64,000 bases of DNA from Flavobacterium panacis (GCF_024649945.1 NZ_JANKMS010000003.1:186001-250000); one strand, 5' to 3'. Shown: positions 35,281-43,880, numbered from the stretch's first letter. The notes: a model not told the origin generated them from the sequence alone. Made by a program: numbers and translations.

Positions 35281-36698
35281 TAAATAAACTTATTGTTTTC
35301 TTTTGTTGTCTTTTCCTTACTAGCAATGAAAAGACTCCAAAAGCAGATGTAGATCCAATACCCAAAAGCATGATTCAGAAAGTTGATACTGCAGCAGCAG
35401 AAATTCCAATAGATGGTCAAATTTATAATGCGAGAGTATTAAAAGATTTTTTTAAGAAATTAGAACAAAACGAAGGTCAGAGCAATCAAAAAATCAATAT
35501 TGTACATATTGGAGATTCGCATATTCAAAGTGATTTGATGACCAACGAGATTAGAAAAAATTTGCAGCAAAAGTTTGGAAATGCAGGACGTGGTCTGGTT
35601 TTTCCGTACCAGCTTGCAAAAACGAACGGTTCTTATAATGAACGTTTCAAATCAAATCGTGCTTGGGAAAGTTACAGAAATATTCTCCCATTCAAGAGTA
35701 ACCCAGTTGGTTTAAGCGGTATCGGACTTTGGAGAGACACTGGTGGATTTGTAATGGAAATGAATGTGAAAGATCCTTCATATAAATTCAATACCATAAA
35801 AATCATAACGCCTCAAAATCAAGATATGTTTGATTTGGCTATTTCTTCTAAGATTAATTCAATCCAGACGACAGAACGAAGAGTAATTACTCATAAAATT
35901 AAAAAAGGGGAGGTGCTTGGAACGATTGCGGATAAATACAATGTTTCGATTGCAGAGATTAAAAGAGATAATCGTTTAAAAGGAAACAATATTCGAGCAG
36001 GTAGAACATTACGAATTTCTACAAACGAAACAAGGCCAAAGACTATTTCGATGTCTGAATTTATTCCGTTAAACATAGAATCAGATTCATATTCACATTA
36101 TTATAATTCAGAAACTGCGTTAAGCCGAATTTTTCTGATTCCGAATAAAGAGGCTAAGGATTATGAATTAAATGGAATTGTTTTGGAAAAAGATGCTTCT
36201 GGAATTATCTATAGCGGGATTGGAGTAAATGGAGCCAAATATTCAGATTATAATAAATATCCGTTATTCTTTGAACAATTAAAATCATTACATCCAGATT
36301 TACTTGTTTTTTCTTTGGGAACAAATGAAAGTTACGATCATTTAGATGCTGCCAGTTATATCAAAGAATTATATGAGTTTATTCATAATATTAGAGCTCA
36401 GAAAATAGATGCTCCAATAATAGTGATGACGCCTCCGCCATCTTTGCTAAGAAGGAAACCAAATCATTATATTGATGATTATGCAAAACAAATCATTGAT
36501 ACAGCACAAAAAGACGATTTTGCTGTTTGGAATTTATACAATGAATTTGGAGGAATGAGCGGAATCAAACAATTAAAAGTTCAGGGATTAATTGGTCCAG
36601 ACTGGGTTCATTATTCTAAAAAGGGATACGAAAGGCAAGGAAACTTGTTTACACAGGCGTTTTTTAAAACATACGATAATTTTAAATTAAAGAATTAA
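35277..36698 (+). CDS. SGNH-fold protein with internal LysM domain (acetylation cassette gene 2)
   Basis: 473 aa, start overlapping the previous stop (ATGA). A short hydrophobic N-terminus (NKLIVFFCCLFLTSNEK) could export or lipidate it. SGNH blocks are complete: HIGDSHIQSD with Ser81, SLGTNESYD with Asn350, and PDWVHYSKKG with Asp442 and His445. A LysM domain lies inside the fold at about 205-249 (THKIKKGEVLGTIADKYNVS, then GNNIRAGRTLRIS). LysM binds N-acetylglucosamine-containing glycans, chiefly peptidoglycan, which suggests that the substrate is the cell wall. This arrangement resembles a PatB-like role. Gene 3 begins one base after its stop. Confidence 0.87.
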   Translation: MINKLIVFFCCLFLTSNEKTPKADVDPIPKSMIQKVDTAAAEIPIDGQIYNARVLKDFFKKLEQNEGQSNQKINIVHIGDSHIQSDLMTNEIRKNLQQKFGNAGRGLVFPYQLAKTNGSYNERFKSNRAWESYRNILPFKSNPVGLSGIGLWRDTGGFVMEMNVKDPSYKFNTIKIITPQNQDMFDLAISSKINSIQTTERRVITHKIKKGEVLGTIADKYNVSIAEIKRDNRLKGNNIRAGRTLRISTNETRPKTISMSEFIPLNIESDSYSHYYNSETALSRIFLIPNKEAKDYELNGIVLEKDASGIIYSGIGVNGAKYSDYNKYPLFFEQLKSLHPDLLVFSLGTNESYDHLDAASYIKELYEFIHNIRAQKIDAPIIVMTPPPSLLRRKPNHYIDDYAKQIIDTAQKDDFAVWNLYNEFGGMSGIKQLKVQGLIGPDWVHYSKKGYERQGNLFTQAFFKTYDNFKLKN

Positions 36699-36699
36699 G

Positions 36700-38382
36700 T
36701 TGACAACAATAGATAGCATTAATAATTGGTTCATTCAAAATTTTGGTGCAATTACAATAGAACAAGTTGAAAGCTGGTTTGTTTATAACCCAGACGAAAA
36801 GCTTTTATTTAATACAGGTTTATTCTTAGGATTATTCCTGATTTTCTATTTTGTGTATGGTTTTTTACGCAAAACATTTTATTTGAGATTGACCTATGTT
36901 ATTCTCTTCTCACTATTCTTTTACTATAAATCAAGTGGAATTTATTTTCTGCTGCTATTGCTTTCGTCTGTTGTAGATTATGGCTTGAGTCAGATTATTT
37001 ACAAAGAAAGCCGTGACAGCGTTAAGAAATTATATTTGGTCATAAGTGTGATTTTGAATTTAGTACTTTTAGGTTATTTCAAATACATGAACTTTTTGAT
37101 TGTGACTTACAATGATATGTTTCATGGTAATTTTGCACTTCATAATGTTTTCCTTCCTGTGGGAATTTCGTTCTACACTTTCCAGTCCATGAGTTATATT
37201 ATTGAGATTTACAGAGAAGAAATTAAGCCTACAAAAAACTACATCGAATATTTATTCTTCGTTTCGTTTTTCCCGCAATTGGTTGCTGGACCAATTGTTC
37301 GTGCGAAAGATTTCTTGCCTCAGATTTATCAAAAATTAAATCTGACTAAAGAAGACGTAAACAATGCCTTGTTTTTGATTATTGGAGGTTTAATTAAGAA
37401 AACAGTAATTTCAAATTACATTTCAGTAAACTTTGTCGATCGTGTTTTTGATACGCCAATGAGTTATACTTCGTTCGAAAACTTAATGGCTTCATATGGT
37501 TATGCGATTCAGATTTATTGTGATTTCTCAGGTTATTCAGATATGGCAATTGGTATCGCATTGTTGTTAGGATTTAAATTACCAGTCAACTTTAGAACCC
37601 CGTATAAATCAACTTCGATTACTGATTTCTGGAGAAGATGGCACATCTCGCTTTCAACTTGGTTGAAAGACTTTTTATATATTTCTATCGGAGGAAACAG
37701 ACAAGGTTCCTTTGCAGGATATTTATTCCCAAGTTTGTTCTTCTTCGGATTGTTGCTTTGGGGAATGTCTTGTTACAATGAAAGTGTAATTCCGCTTATC
37801 ATTGCCGGAGTAAGTATTTTGATTTTTGCTCTATCATTTTTACTTTCAAGCAAAATAAAGCAAACCTTAGTAACCAATTTCAACTTGTTTACTACAATGC
37901 TTTTAGGAGGTTTGTGGCATGGAGCAGGAGCACAGTTTATTGTTTGGGGAGCGCTTCACGGATTAGCTTTAGCGGTTCATAAAATATTCATGGAGTTCTT
38001 TCCTTCGAAAAAAGATAAAAGCCCGAATTTCTTGTGGAGATTTTTCTCTATCGTAATTACATTCCACTTTGTAGTTTTCTGCTGGATTTTCTTCCGCGCA
38101 AGAGATTTTGAAACAGCTTTACAAGTAATTAATAATATCGGACAATTAACATTCGAACCAGAACTTTGGAAAACAATTGTACTAGGTTACAAAAATGTTT
38201 TCGGATTAATGTTATTCGGTTACGTTTGGCATTTCTTACCAGAAACATTCACAAACGGAATGAAATCTGTTTTCGACAAAACACCTTTATTAATTAAAGC
38301 CATCATCTTAGGATTCGTTTATTGGATTGTTTACGCAACAGCAGTTGCAGGTTCACAACCTTTCATTTATTTCCAGTTTTAA
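36700..38382 (+). CDS. MBOAT family O-acyltransferase (acetylation cassette gene 3)
   Basis: 560-aa polytopic inner-membrane protein of the AlgI/PatA/DltB type. It moves an acyl group, usually acetyl, across the membrane for transfer to an exported glycan. Signatures: FLPVGISFYTFQSMSYIIE, FFPQLVAGPIVRAKDFLPQI, SITDFWRRWHISLSTWLKDF (from about 309), and GGLWHGAGAQFIVWGALHGL with the catalytic His at 407. The start is TTG at 36700, one base after the preceding stop, and no ATG fits better. No alginate genes are nearby. With the two SGNH genes it makes a complete O-acetylation module. Confidence 0.92.
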   Translation: MTTIDSINNWFIQNFGAITIEQVESWFVYNPDEKLLFNTGLFLGLFLIFYFVYGFLRKTFYLRLTYVILFSLFFYYKSSGIYFLLLLLSSVVDYGLSQIIYKESRDSVKKLYLVISVILNLVLLGYFKYMNFLIVTYNDMFHGNFALHNVFLPVGISFYTFQSMSYIIEIYREEIKPTKNYIEYLFFVSFFPQLVAGPIVRAKDFLPQIYQKLNLTKEDVNNALFLIIGGLIKKTVISNYISVNFVDRVFDTPMSYTSFENLMASYGYAIQIYCDFSGYSDMAIGIALLLGFKLPVNFRTPYKSTSITDFWRRWHISLSTWLKDFLYISIGGNRQGSFAGYLFPSLFFFGLLLWGMSCYNESVIPLIIAGVSILIFALSFLLSSKIKQTLVTNFNLFTTMLLGGLWHGAGAQFIVWGALHGLALAVHKIFMEFFPSKKDKSPNFLWRFFSIVITFHFVVFCWIFFRARDFETALQVINNIGQLTFEPELWKTIVLGYKNVFGLMLFGYVWHFLPETFTNGMKSVFDKTPLLIKAIILGFVYWIVYATAVAGSQPFIYFQF

Positions 38383-38397
38383 TTTTAAAGGTTCAAA

Positions 38398-38806
38398 GTT
38401 TTGTAGCCACAAAGGCACAAAGGCGCAGAGATTTTTTCTTTGCGCCTTTTTTTATTGCCACGAAGGCACTAAGGCGCGAATTTTTTTTCTCTCGCAGATT
38501 TGGCAGATTGAACAGATTATTTTTTTATGGTAATAAAGAAATCCCTTAAATCTGCGAGAGAAAAATGCGACATAAACAATTCGAGAAATTAGTATAATTC
38601 GTGGCAAAAAACTTTGTGTCCTTGTGCCTTCGTGGCAAAAAAAAACAAAGGTTAAGTAATTCAAGAAATGAGTGCAATTCGAGGCAAAAAACTTTTTGTC
38701 CTTGTGCCTTCGTGGCAAAAAAAAACAAAAGTTAAGTAATTCGAGAAATTAGTGCAATTCGTGGCAGAAAAAACTTCGTGCCTTTGCGCCTTAGTGGCAA
38801 AAAATG
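38398..38806. repeat. Cluster of direct and inverted repeats after the MBOAT gene
   Basis: Two short units of GCCACRAAGGCACHAAGGCGC type (38405 and 38458) face three longer units of about 80 bp in inverted sense: 38575-38643, 38644-38723 and 38724-38804. Each long unit ends CTTGTGCCTTCGTGGCAAAA or a variant. The halves could pair into large hairpins or a cruciform. Short open frames here on both strands are repeat artefacts. The first hairpin, GGCGCAGAG to TTTGCGCC plus T run (38421-38451), may terminate the acetylation operon. The region fills the 489-bp gap before ffh. Confidence 0.85.
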
Positions 38807-38821
38807 CATTTAAATAAAAAT

Positions 38822-38851
38822 TGCCTGAAATATCTAATTAGATTATCTTTG
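38822..38851 (+). promoter_or_regulatory. ffh promoter
   Basis: TTG at 38821-38823, 20-bp spacer, TATCTTTG at 38844-38851, 22 bp before the ffh ATG. Confidence 0.75.
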
Positions 38852-38873
38852 CACTTCAAATAAAGAAAATGAT

Positions 38874-40238
38874 ATGTTTGATAATTTAAGTGATAAGTTA
38901 GATAAAGCGTTCCATATATTAAAAGGACACGGTAAAATTACAGAAGTAAACGTTGCCGATACTTTAAAAGAAGTTCGTCGTGCGTTACTTGATGCCGATG
39001 TTAACTTTAAAATTGCTAAAGATTTTACAGCAAGAGTAAAAGACAAAGCAATTGGTCAGGATGTATTAACAACCTTACAGCCAGGACAATTATTGGTGAA
39101 GTTGGTTAAAGACGAACTTACCGAATTAATGGGTGGAGATGTTGCTGGTGTAAACTTATCAGGAAATCCAACTGTTATTTTGATGTCAGGACTTCAAGGT
39201 TCTGGTAAAACAACTTTCTCTGGAAAATTAGCAAACTTCTTAAAAACAAAGAAAAACAAGAAACCACTTCTTGTAGCTTGTGATATCTACCGTCCAGCGG
39301 CGATTAATCAGTTGCATGTTGTAGGAGACCAAATAGGTGTTGAGGTTTACTCAGAACCAGAAAATAAAAACCCTGTAGAGATTGCTCAAAACGCAATCAA
39401 ACACGCCAAAGCAAACGGATTCAATGTTGTGATCGTCGATACAGCAGGACGTTTGGCAGTAGATCAGGAAATGATGGACGAAATTGCTCGTGTACACAAA
39501 GCAATTCAGCCACAAGAAACATTGTTCGTTGTAGACTCTATGACAGGACAAGATGCTGTTAATACAGCAAAAGCTTTCAACGATATCTTGAATTTTGATG
39601 GAGTTATTTTAACGAAATTAGATGGAGATACTCGTGGTGGAGCTGCGCTTTCAATCAAATCTGTGGTTAATAAACCAATCAAATTTGTAGGTACAGGAGA
39701 GAAAATGGAAGCAATTGACATTTTCTACCCAGATCGTATGGCTGAGCGTATCTTAGGAATGGGAGACGTTGTGTCGCTTGTTGAAAGAGCTCAAGAACAA
39801 TTTGATGAAGAAGAAGCTAGAAAACTTCAAAAGAAAATCGCTAAAAACGAATTCGGTTTTGATGACTTCTTAACGCAGATTCAGCAAGTAAAGAAAATGG
39901 GTAATATGAAAGACTTGGTTGGAATGATACCAGGTGCTTCAAAAGCCATGAAGGATGTAGAAATCGAAGACGATGCTTTCAAACATATCGAAGCCATCAT
40001 TCACTCGATGACTCCAGGAGAAAGAAGTAAACCAGCCATTATCGACGTAAAAAGAAAAGCCAGAATCGCAAAAGGTTCGGGAACCAAAGTTGAGCAAGTA
40101 AATCAGTTAATGAAGCAATTTGACCAAATGAGCAAAATGATGAAGATGATGCAAGGTCCAGGCGGAAAAAACCTGATGAAGATGATGGGAGGTATGAAAG
40201 GAATGCCGGGCGGTATGCCAGGCGGAATGCCAAAATAA
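38874..40238 (+). CDS. ffh: Signal recognition particle protein Ffh
   Basis: The GTPase that binds signal sequences of membrane proteins as they leave the ribosome and, with SRP RNA and FtsY, delivers them to the translocon. At 454 aa it has the full NG-M layout: the N domain (1-90), G1 GLQGSGKTTFSGKLA, DTAGRLAVD, TKLDGDTRGGAAL and the closing GTGE motif. The M domain has the Met-rich signal-binding surface and the RNA-binding helix region around HSMTPGERSKP. It ends with a MMKMMQGPGGK and GGMPGGMPK tail. Single gene. Confidence 0.98.
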   Translation: MFDNLSDKLDKAFHILKGHGKITEVNVADTLKEVRRALLDADVNFKIAKDFTARVKDKAIGQDVLTTLQPGQLLVKLVKDELTELMGGDVAGVNLSGNPTVILMSGLQGSGKTTFSGKLANFLKTKKNKKPLLVACDIYRPAAINQLHVVGDQIGVEVYSEPENKNPVEIAQNAIKHAKANGFNVVIVDTAGRLAVDQEMMDEIARVHKAIQPQETLFVVDSMTGQDAVNTAKAFNDILNFDGVILTKLDGDTRGGAALSIKSVVNKPIKFVGTGEKMEAIDIFYPDRMAERILGMGDVVSLVERAQEQFDEEEARKLQKKIAKNEFGFDDFLTQIQQVKKMGNMKDLVGMIPGASKAMKDVEIEDDAFKHIEAIIHSMTPGERSKPAIIDVKRKARIAKGSGTKVEQVNQLMKQFDQMSKMMKMMQGPGGKNLMKMMGGMKGMPGGMPGGMPK

Positions 40239-40248
40239 TAAAAAGAGT

Positions 40249-40367
40249 TTCAAGTTTAAGGTTTCAAGTTAAGAGACCAAAACTTGAAACTTTTTCACTT
40301 AATATATCAAGAGTTTCGTTTTCAACTTTAAACCTGAAACTTGAAACAATATCAAAACCTGAAACAA
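40249..40367. repeat. GTTTCAAGTT-type repeats, part acting as ffh terminator
   Basis: Several copies of TTTCAAGTTT and its complement AACTTGAAAC. GTTTCAAGTT (40261-40270) and AACTTGAAAC (40281-40290) form a 10-bp stem followed by TTTTTC, probably the ffh terminator. Further copies run to 40367, just before folD. The same motif recurs at 50213-50243. Confidence 0.75.
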
Positions 40368-40376
40368 CACAACAAA

Positions 40377-41264
40377 ATGCAAATACTAGACGGTAAAAAA
40401 ACATCTAACGACATTAAAAACGAAATCGCAGCAGAAGTTCAAGCTATAAAAGATGCTGGAGGAAAAGTACCTCATTTAGCAGCAGTTTTAGTTGGAAATA
40501 ATGGAGCAAGTTTAACTTACGTAGGAAGTAAAGTAAAATCATGTCAAGAAATTGGTTTCGATTCGACTTTAGTTGCTTTACCAGAAACGATTACAGAAGA
40601 GGAACTTTTAGCTAAAATTAAAGAGTTAAACGAAGATGATAACCTAGACGGATATATCGTTCAGTTGCCTTTGCCAAAACATATTGACGAAGAGAAAATT
40701 CTTTTGGCAATTGATCCAGACAAAGACGTTGACGGATTTCACCCAACAAACTTTGGTAGAATGGCTTTAGAAATGGAAACATTTATTCCAGCAACTCCAT
40801 TCGGAATCATGCAGTTGTTAGAGCGTTACAAAGTAGAAACTGCAGGAAAACATACAGTAGTTATCGGAAGAAGCCACATCGTTGGTCGTCCGATGAGTAT
40901 TTTAATGAGCCGCAAAGGAAATCCGGGAGATTCAACTGTAACTTTAACTCACAGCCGTACTAAGAACTTAGAAGAATTCACTAAAAATGCCGATATTATC
41001 ATCACTGCTTTAGGAGTTCCAGAATTCTTAAAAGCTGATATGGTGAAAGAAGGAGTAACGATTATCGACGTTGGAATTACACGTGTTGACGATGCATCAA
41101 ACCCAAAAGGTTATGTAATTAAAGGTGATGTTGATTTTGACGGAGTAAGCAAAAAAGCAGCTTTTATTACGCCAGTTCCAGGTGGAGTAGGACCAATGAC
41201 AATTGCAATGTTGCTTAAAAATACACTTTTAGCAAGAAAAATGAGAAGTGCAAGAAACAAATAA
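40377..41264 (+). CDS. folD: Bifunctional methylenetetrahydrofolate dehydrogenase / methenyltetrahydrofolate cyclohydrolase
   Basis: It interconverts 5,10-methylene-, methenyl- and 10-formyl-tetrahydrofolate with NADP, supplying one-carbon units. From the ATG at 40377 it has 295 aa, normal for FolD. An earlier in-frame ATG at 40341 lies in the repeat and is rejected. Signatures include [16 protein letters not shown] with the catalytic Lys, [24 protein letters not shown], the nucleotide motif [14 protein letters not shown], and [17 protein letters not shown] terminator follows. Confidence 0.97.
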   Translation: MQILDGKKTSNDIKNEIAAEVQAIKDAGGKVPHLAAVLVGNNGASLTYVGSKVKSCQEIGFDSTLVALPETITEEELLAKIKELNEDDNLDGYIVQLPLPKHIDEEKILLAIDPDKDVDGFHPTNFGRMALEMETFIPATPFGIMQLLERYKVETAGKHTVVIGRSHIVGRPMSILMSRKGNPGDSTVTLTHSRTKNLEEFTKNADIIITALGVPEFLKADMVKEGVTIIDVGITRVDDASNPKGYVIKGDVDFDGVSKKAAFITPVPGGVGPMTIAMLLKNTLLARKMRSARNK

Positions 41265-41284
41265 TTGCTTCAAAATATATTTTC

Positions 41285-41314
41285 AAAGCCTGTTCGATTG
41301 GACAGGCTTTTTTT
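41285..41314 (+). terminator. folD terminator
   Basis: AAAGCCTGTTC pairs with GGACAGGCTTT (loop GATT, one mismatch), then T run. Confidence 0.88.
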
Positions 41315-41474
41315 ATGCAATTATCTTAAAATTTCTAACACAAATTTATTTCAGATAGCAAAATATCTCTAGCTATGTTTGTTTAAAGAAAGTGAAACGT
41401 CTTTTCTAAAGTTTCAAAAGCTATGTTTCTATGTGTTTAAAAACCATTTTAATATATAATTAATAGTTTAAAGT

Positions 41475-41504
41475 TTTGGTTCTTAAAAATAAAGGATACT
41501 TTTG
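41475..41504 (+). promoter_or_regulatory. corA promoter
   Basis: TTTG at 41475-41478, 18-bp spacer, TACTTTTG at 41497-41504. It implies a leader of about 110 nt before corA. Confidence 0.75.
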
Positions 41505-41570
41505 CACCACTTAAAAAAATAACCCTTCTCCAAATGGACGATTATTATCATTCGTTAGTATTTAATTAAA

Positions 41571-41596
41571 GCAGCTTTTGAATTTCAAAATGCTGC
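41571..41596 (+). promoter_or_regulatory. Hairpin in the corA leader
   Basis: GCAGC TTTTGAA (41571-41582) pairs with TTCAAAA T GCTGC (41584-41596), about 10-12 bp with a single bulged T. No T run follows, so it is not a classic terminator. It ends 21 bp before the start codon and may control translation or folding of the leader. Confidence 0.5.
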
Positions 41597-41617
41597 GATA
41601 AAACCCTGTATTTTGAA

Positions 41618-42544
41618 ATGAAAGCCTTTTACACAAACAACAACGGATTAATTGAAATCCCAAAATGGACTTCTAATTGCTGGATTCACATTGAATCTCC
41701 AACAGAATCAGACAAACAATATTTACTAGAAGATCTTCAAATTCCTGAAGCATTTTACAATGATATCGAGGATATCGACGAAAGACCTCGTATCGAAATC
41801 GAAGACGGCTGGACATTAATTATCATGCGCATTCCCATAAAAAGTGGCGATGTCAAAATCCCTTTTCATACCGTACCGCTCGGAATCATTTTTAAAGAGG
41901 ATATCTGCGTAACCATCAGTTTTTATAAAACAGAAATTATTGCCGATTTTGTATCCTATTCACGACGCAAAAACATCGAAATCGAAGATAATTTCAATTT
42001 AGTATTACGATTGCTTCTGTCATCAAGCGTTTGGTATTTAAAGTATCTAAAGCAAATCAATCATAAGATAAAATTGGCCGAAGACAATTTAGAGAAATCA
42101 ATCAAAAATGAAGAATTGCAAGCCTTGCTTCAAATCGAAAAATGTTTTGTCTTCTTCATCACGTCTTTAAAAGCCAATGATGTTTTATTCCAAAGAATCA
42201 AAAACTTAAAAGCGCACAAAGCCAATTACGATCCGGAATTATTAGAAGATGTCGAAATCGAGTTAAATCAGGCGCAGGACACGGCCAATATTTACAACAA
42301 CATCTTGACGGGAATGATGGACGCCTATGCTTCTGTAATCTCCAATAATATGAACAATATTATGAAACAGATGACTTCTATTTCCATCATTTTAATGATT
42401 CCAACATTAATCGCCAGTTTGTACGGAATGAACGTCCCTAATGGTTTGGAAGAAAGTAAATACGGAATCTGGATTCTACTTCTAATTTCCATAATATTAT
42501 CAACTTTCGGCGTATTTTTATTCAAACGAAGAAGATGGTTCTAA
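41618..42544 (+). CDS. corA: CorA family magnesium/divalent metal ion channel
   Basis: A homopentameric channel for Mg2+ (some members carry Co2+, Ni2+ or Zn2+). 308 aa. A large cytoplasmic N-terminal domain (about 1-245) includes the long helix (IKNLKAHKANYDPELLEDVEIELNQA region). Two C-terminal membrane segments follow, at about 250-275 and 282-302. The GMN signature is present as YGMNVPNG between the helices, and the chain ends with basic FKRRRWF, as in CorA. It has its own promoter, long leader and terminator. Confidence 0.94.
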   Translation: MKAFYTNNNGLIEIPKWTSNCWIHIESPTESDKQYLLEDLQIPEAFYNDIEDIDERPRIEIEDGWTLIIMRIPIKSGDVKIPFHTVPLGIIFKEDICVTISFYKTEIIADFVSYSRRKNIEIEDNFNLVLRLLLSSSVWYLKYLKQINHKIKLAEDNLEKSIKNEELQALLQIEKCFVFFITSLKANDVLFQRIKNLKAHKANYDPELLEDVEIELNQAQDTANIYNNILTGMMDAYASVISNNMNNIMKQMTSISIILMIPTLIASLYGMNVPNGLEESKYGIWILLLISIILSTFGVFLFKRRRWF

Positions 42545-42551
42545 AATATTA

Positions 42552-42586
42552 AAAAGCCTGTTCGTTAAGAATGGGCTTTTTCGTTT
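42552..42586 (+). terminator. corA terminator
   Basis: AAAAGCCTGTTC and GAATGGGCTTTT form an imperfect stem followed by CGTTTTTT. Confidence 0.7.
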
Positions 42587-42596
42587 TTTATAATTT

Positions 42597-42711
42597 GGGC
42601 GTGACCATGTTTTGCAAATGGCGCAACCAATCTTTACGTATATATGCGCCATTCGCAAAACATGGTCGGGCTATCCGCGCTACTTCGGTAGCTAGCTCCT
42701 ATCCCTCACGC
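42597..42711. repeat. Palindromic intergenic element, about 115 bp
   Basis: The ends are inverted (GCGTGA at 42599-42604, TCACGC at 42706-42711). Inside, 42603-42625 is complementary to 42645-42667 except for a two-base mismatch, with a 19-nt loop. The right half contains a UUCG hairpin GCTAC-TTCG-GTAGC (42679-42692) in a GGGCTATCCGC...CCTATCCCTCACGC frame that I recognise as a recurrent element of Flavobacterium genomes. No transposase is present. An open frame across it (42571-42771) is an artefact. Confidence 0.8.
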
Positions 42712-42780
42712 AGTCTTTTTCATAAGAACATTTTGTTTTTACAGAACGTTTATAAAATCTCAAAGAGGTGAAATATATAG

Positions 42781-42880
42781 CCACGATTATTCACCACGAT
42801 TCAAAGCTCCAGAAGAGTTAAATATTTATAGTAACGATTATCTAAACCGATTAAAGTCCCAGAGGGGCGACATTAAAAAT
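42781..42880. repeat. AAAGYYCCAGAGG-type repeat units
   Basis: Two related units, CGATTCAAAGCTCCAGAAGAG (shown here in part, from 42797) and CGATTAAAGTCCCAGAGGGG (42849-42868), separated by about 50 bp. Each can form a small hairpin around the CCAGA core. Similar units are scattered in Bacteroidetes genomes. Confidence 0.55.
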
Positions 42881-42919
42881 ATTTTTTCATTTTTTTATTT
42901 GCCAATTCAAAATAAATAA

Positions 42920-42938
42920 TAACTTTGTAATGCAAAGT
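42920..42938 (+). promoter_or_regulatory. Promoter with overlapping operator palindrome, copy 1
   Basis: TAACTTTG (42920-42927) is a TAnnTTTG box. The palindrome ACTTTG-N5-CAAAGT (42922-42938) overlaps it, so a bound protein would block polymerase. The right arm continues as CAAAGTACTTT, making a second palindrome AAAGTACTTT. The same arrangement recurs at 43881. Confidence 0.65.
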
Positions 42939-42947
42939 ACTTTAATT

Positions 42948-43562
42948 ATGGATCAAAAGCACCAAGAAGATTTAGCACATATTCGTTCCATGATGGAGCG
43001 CTCTTCACGATTTATATCATTAAGCGGACTTTCAGGAGTTTTCGCAGGTCTTTCGGCTTTAATTGGCGGAATCTATGTTTACCAGCTTTTCAAAGCAAAT
43101 GGGATGGATTATCTAAACGATGGACATAGATTATATTCTACCAATCTGGTTTCAGAATTATTCTGGATCGGAATCATAATTATGGTGGTTGCATTAGTAT
43201 TTGCTGCTTTTTTTACCGTTAGAAAAAGCCGAAAATACAATTTGCCAATTTGGACTTCAGCAACAAAAAAGATGCTTTTTCATTTGGCAGTGCCACTTGT
43301 TACTGGCGGAATATTTTGTCTGGCTTTAATGTATTATGGAAACTTTGGTTTTGTGGCACCTGCGACATTAATTTTTTACGGACTAGCAGTTGTAAATGCT
43401 GAAAAATATACATTTTCTGATATAAAATATCTAGGTTTCTCGGAACTGATTTTAGGATGTATTGCACTTTTTAATATAGGATATGGTTTGATTTTCTGGA
43501 TTTTAGGATTCGGAGCCCTACATATCGTATACGGATTAGTGATGTTCAAAAAATACAAATAA
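42948..43562 (+). CDS. Multi-pass membrane protein, 204 aa, in a regulated operon
   Basis: From the ATG at 42948: an earlier ATG at 42930 falls at the inferred transcription start and inside the operator, so it is rejected. After a charged start (MDQKHQEDLAHIRSMMERSSR) there are about six hydrophobic segments (near 24-46, 66-90, 106-125, 129-146, 158-175 and 180-198). This four-to-six helix pattern, with a HTH gene 4 bp downstream, occurs in small Bacteroidetes sensing or stress operons, but I cannot name the family. Product is likely in the inner membrane. Confidence 0.75.
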   Translation: MDQKHQEDLAHIRSMMERSSRFISLSGLSGVFAGLSALIGGIYVYQLFKANGMDYLNDGHRLYSTNLVSELFWIGIIIMVVALVFAAFFTVRKSRKYNLPIWTSATKKMLFHLAVPLVTGGIFCLALMYYGNFGFVAPATLIFYGLAVVNAEKYTFSDIKYLGFSELILGCIALFNIGYGLIFWILGFGALHIVYGLVMFKKYK

Positions 43563-43566
43563 CCCT

Positions 43567-43857
43567 ATGGGAATTATTGATAAACTAAATAAAGATTTTG
43601 AAAGCCGTGTCAGATTAGGAATTATGTCTATTCTGATGGTTAACGAATGGGTAGATTTTACCGAGATGAAAACGCTTTTAAATATCACCGATGGTAATTT
43701 AGCAAGTCATTCCTCTGCGCTTGAAAAGGCCGCTTACATTGAAGTGAAGAAAGAATTTGTTGGTAAAAAGCCAAAAACTTCTTATCAAGTAACCGATCTG
43801 GGGCGTGCAGCTTTTAAAGAACACTTATCGTACCTTGAAAAATTAATGAAATCCTAA
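43567..43857 (+). CDS. Winged-helix transcriptional regulator (HTH_34-like)
   Basis: A 96-aa single-domain DNA-binding protein. Helices spanning RVRLGIMSILMVNEWVDFTEMK lead into the recognition region TDGNLASHSSALEKAAYIEVKK, and the wing carries KKPKTSYQVTDLGRAAFKEHL, the pattern of the HTH_34 / MarR-ArsR-like family found beside DUF4153-type membrane genes. It has no effector domain, so it probably senses through its dimer interface or a partner. It sits between two membrane-protein genes and is the obvious candidate to bind the shared palindromes at 42922 and 43881. Confidence 0.88.
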   Translation: MGIIDKLNKDFESRVRLGIMSILMVNEWVDFTEMKTLLNITDGNLASHSSALEKAAYIEVKKEFVGKKPKTSYQVTDLGRAAFKEHLSYLEKLMKS

Positions 43858-43880
43858 TAACGCTATTTTTTTATCTAAAA

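Noticed and set aside
33802..38382. Alginate acetylation cluster (AlgI/J/X)
   Set aside because: The MBOAT protein resembles AlgI, but no alginate polymerase, epimerase or lyase gene is near, and the LysM domain points to a cell-wall substrate.
38322..38728. Several open frames of 60-88 codons on both strands after the MBOAT gene
   Set aside because: They are produced by the repeat cluster and use low-complexity translations rich in Arg and Phe.
42571..42771. Open frame of 66 codons across the palindromic element
   Set aside because: It lies wholly in repeat sequence, has no promoter, and its translation follows the inverted repeat.
42930..42947. Longer N-terminus of the first regulated membrane protein
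   Set aside because: The ATG at 42930 coincides with the operator and the inferred transcription start; the ATG at 42948 is used.
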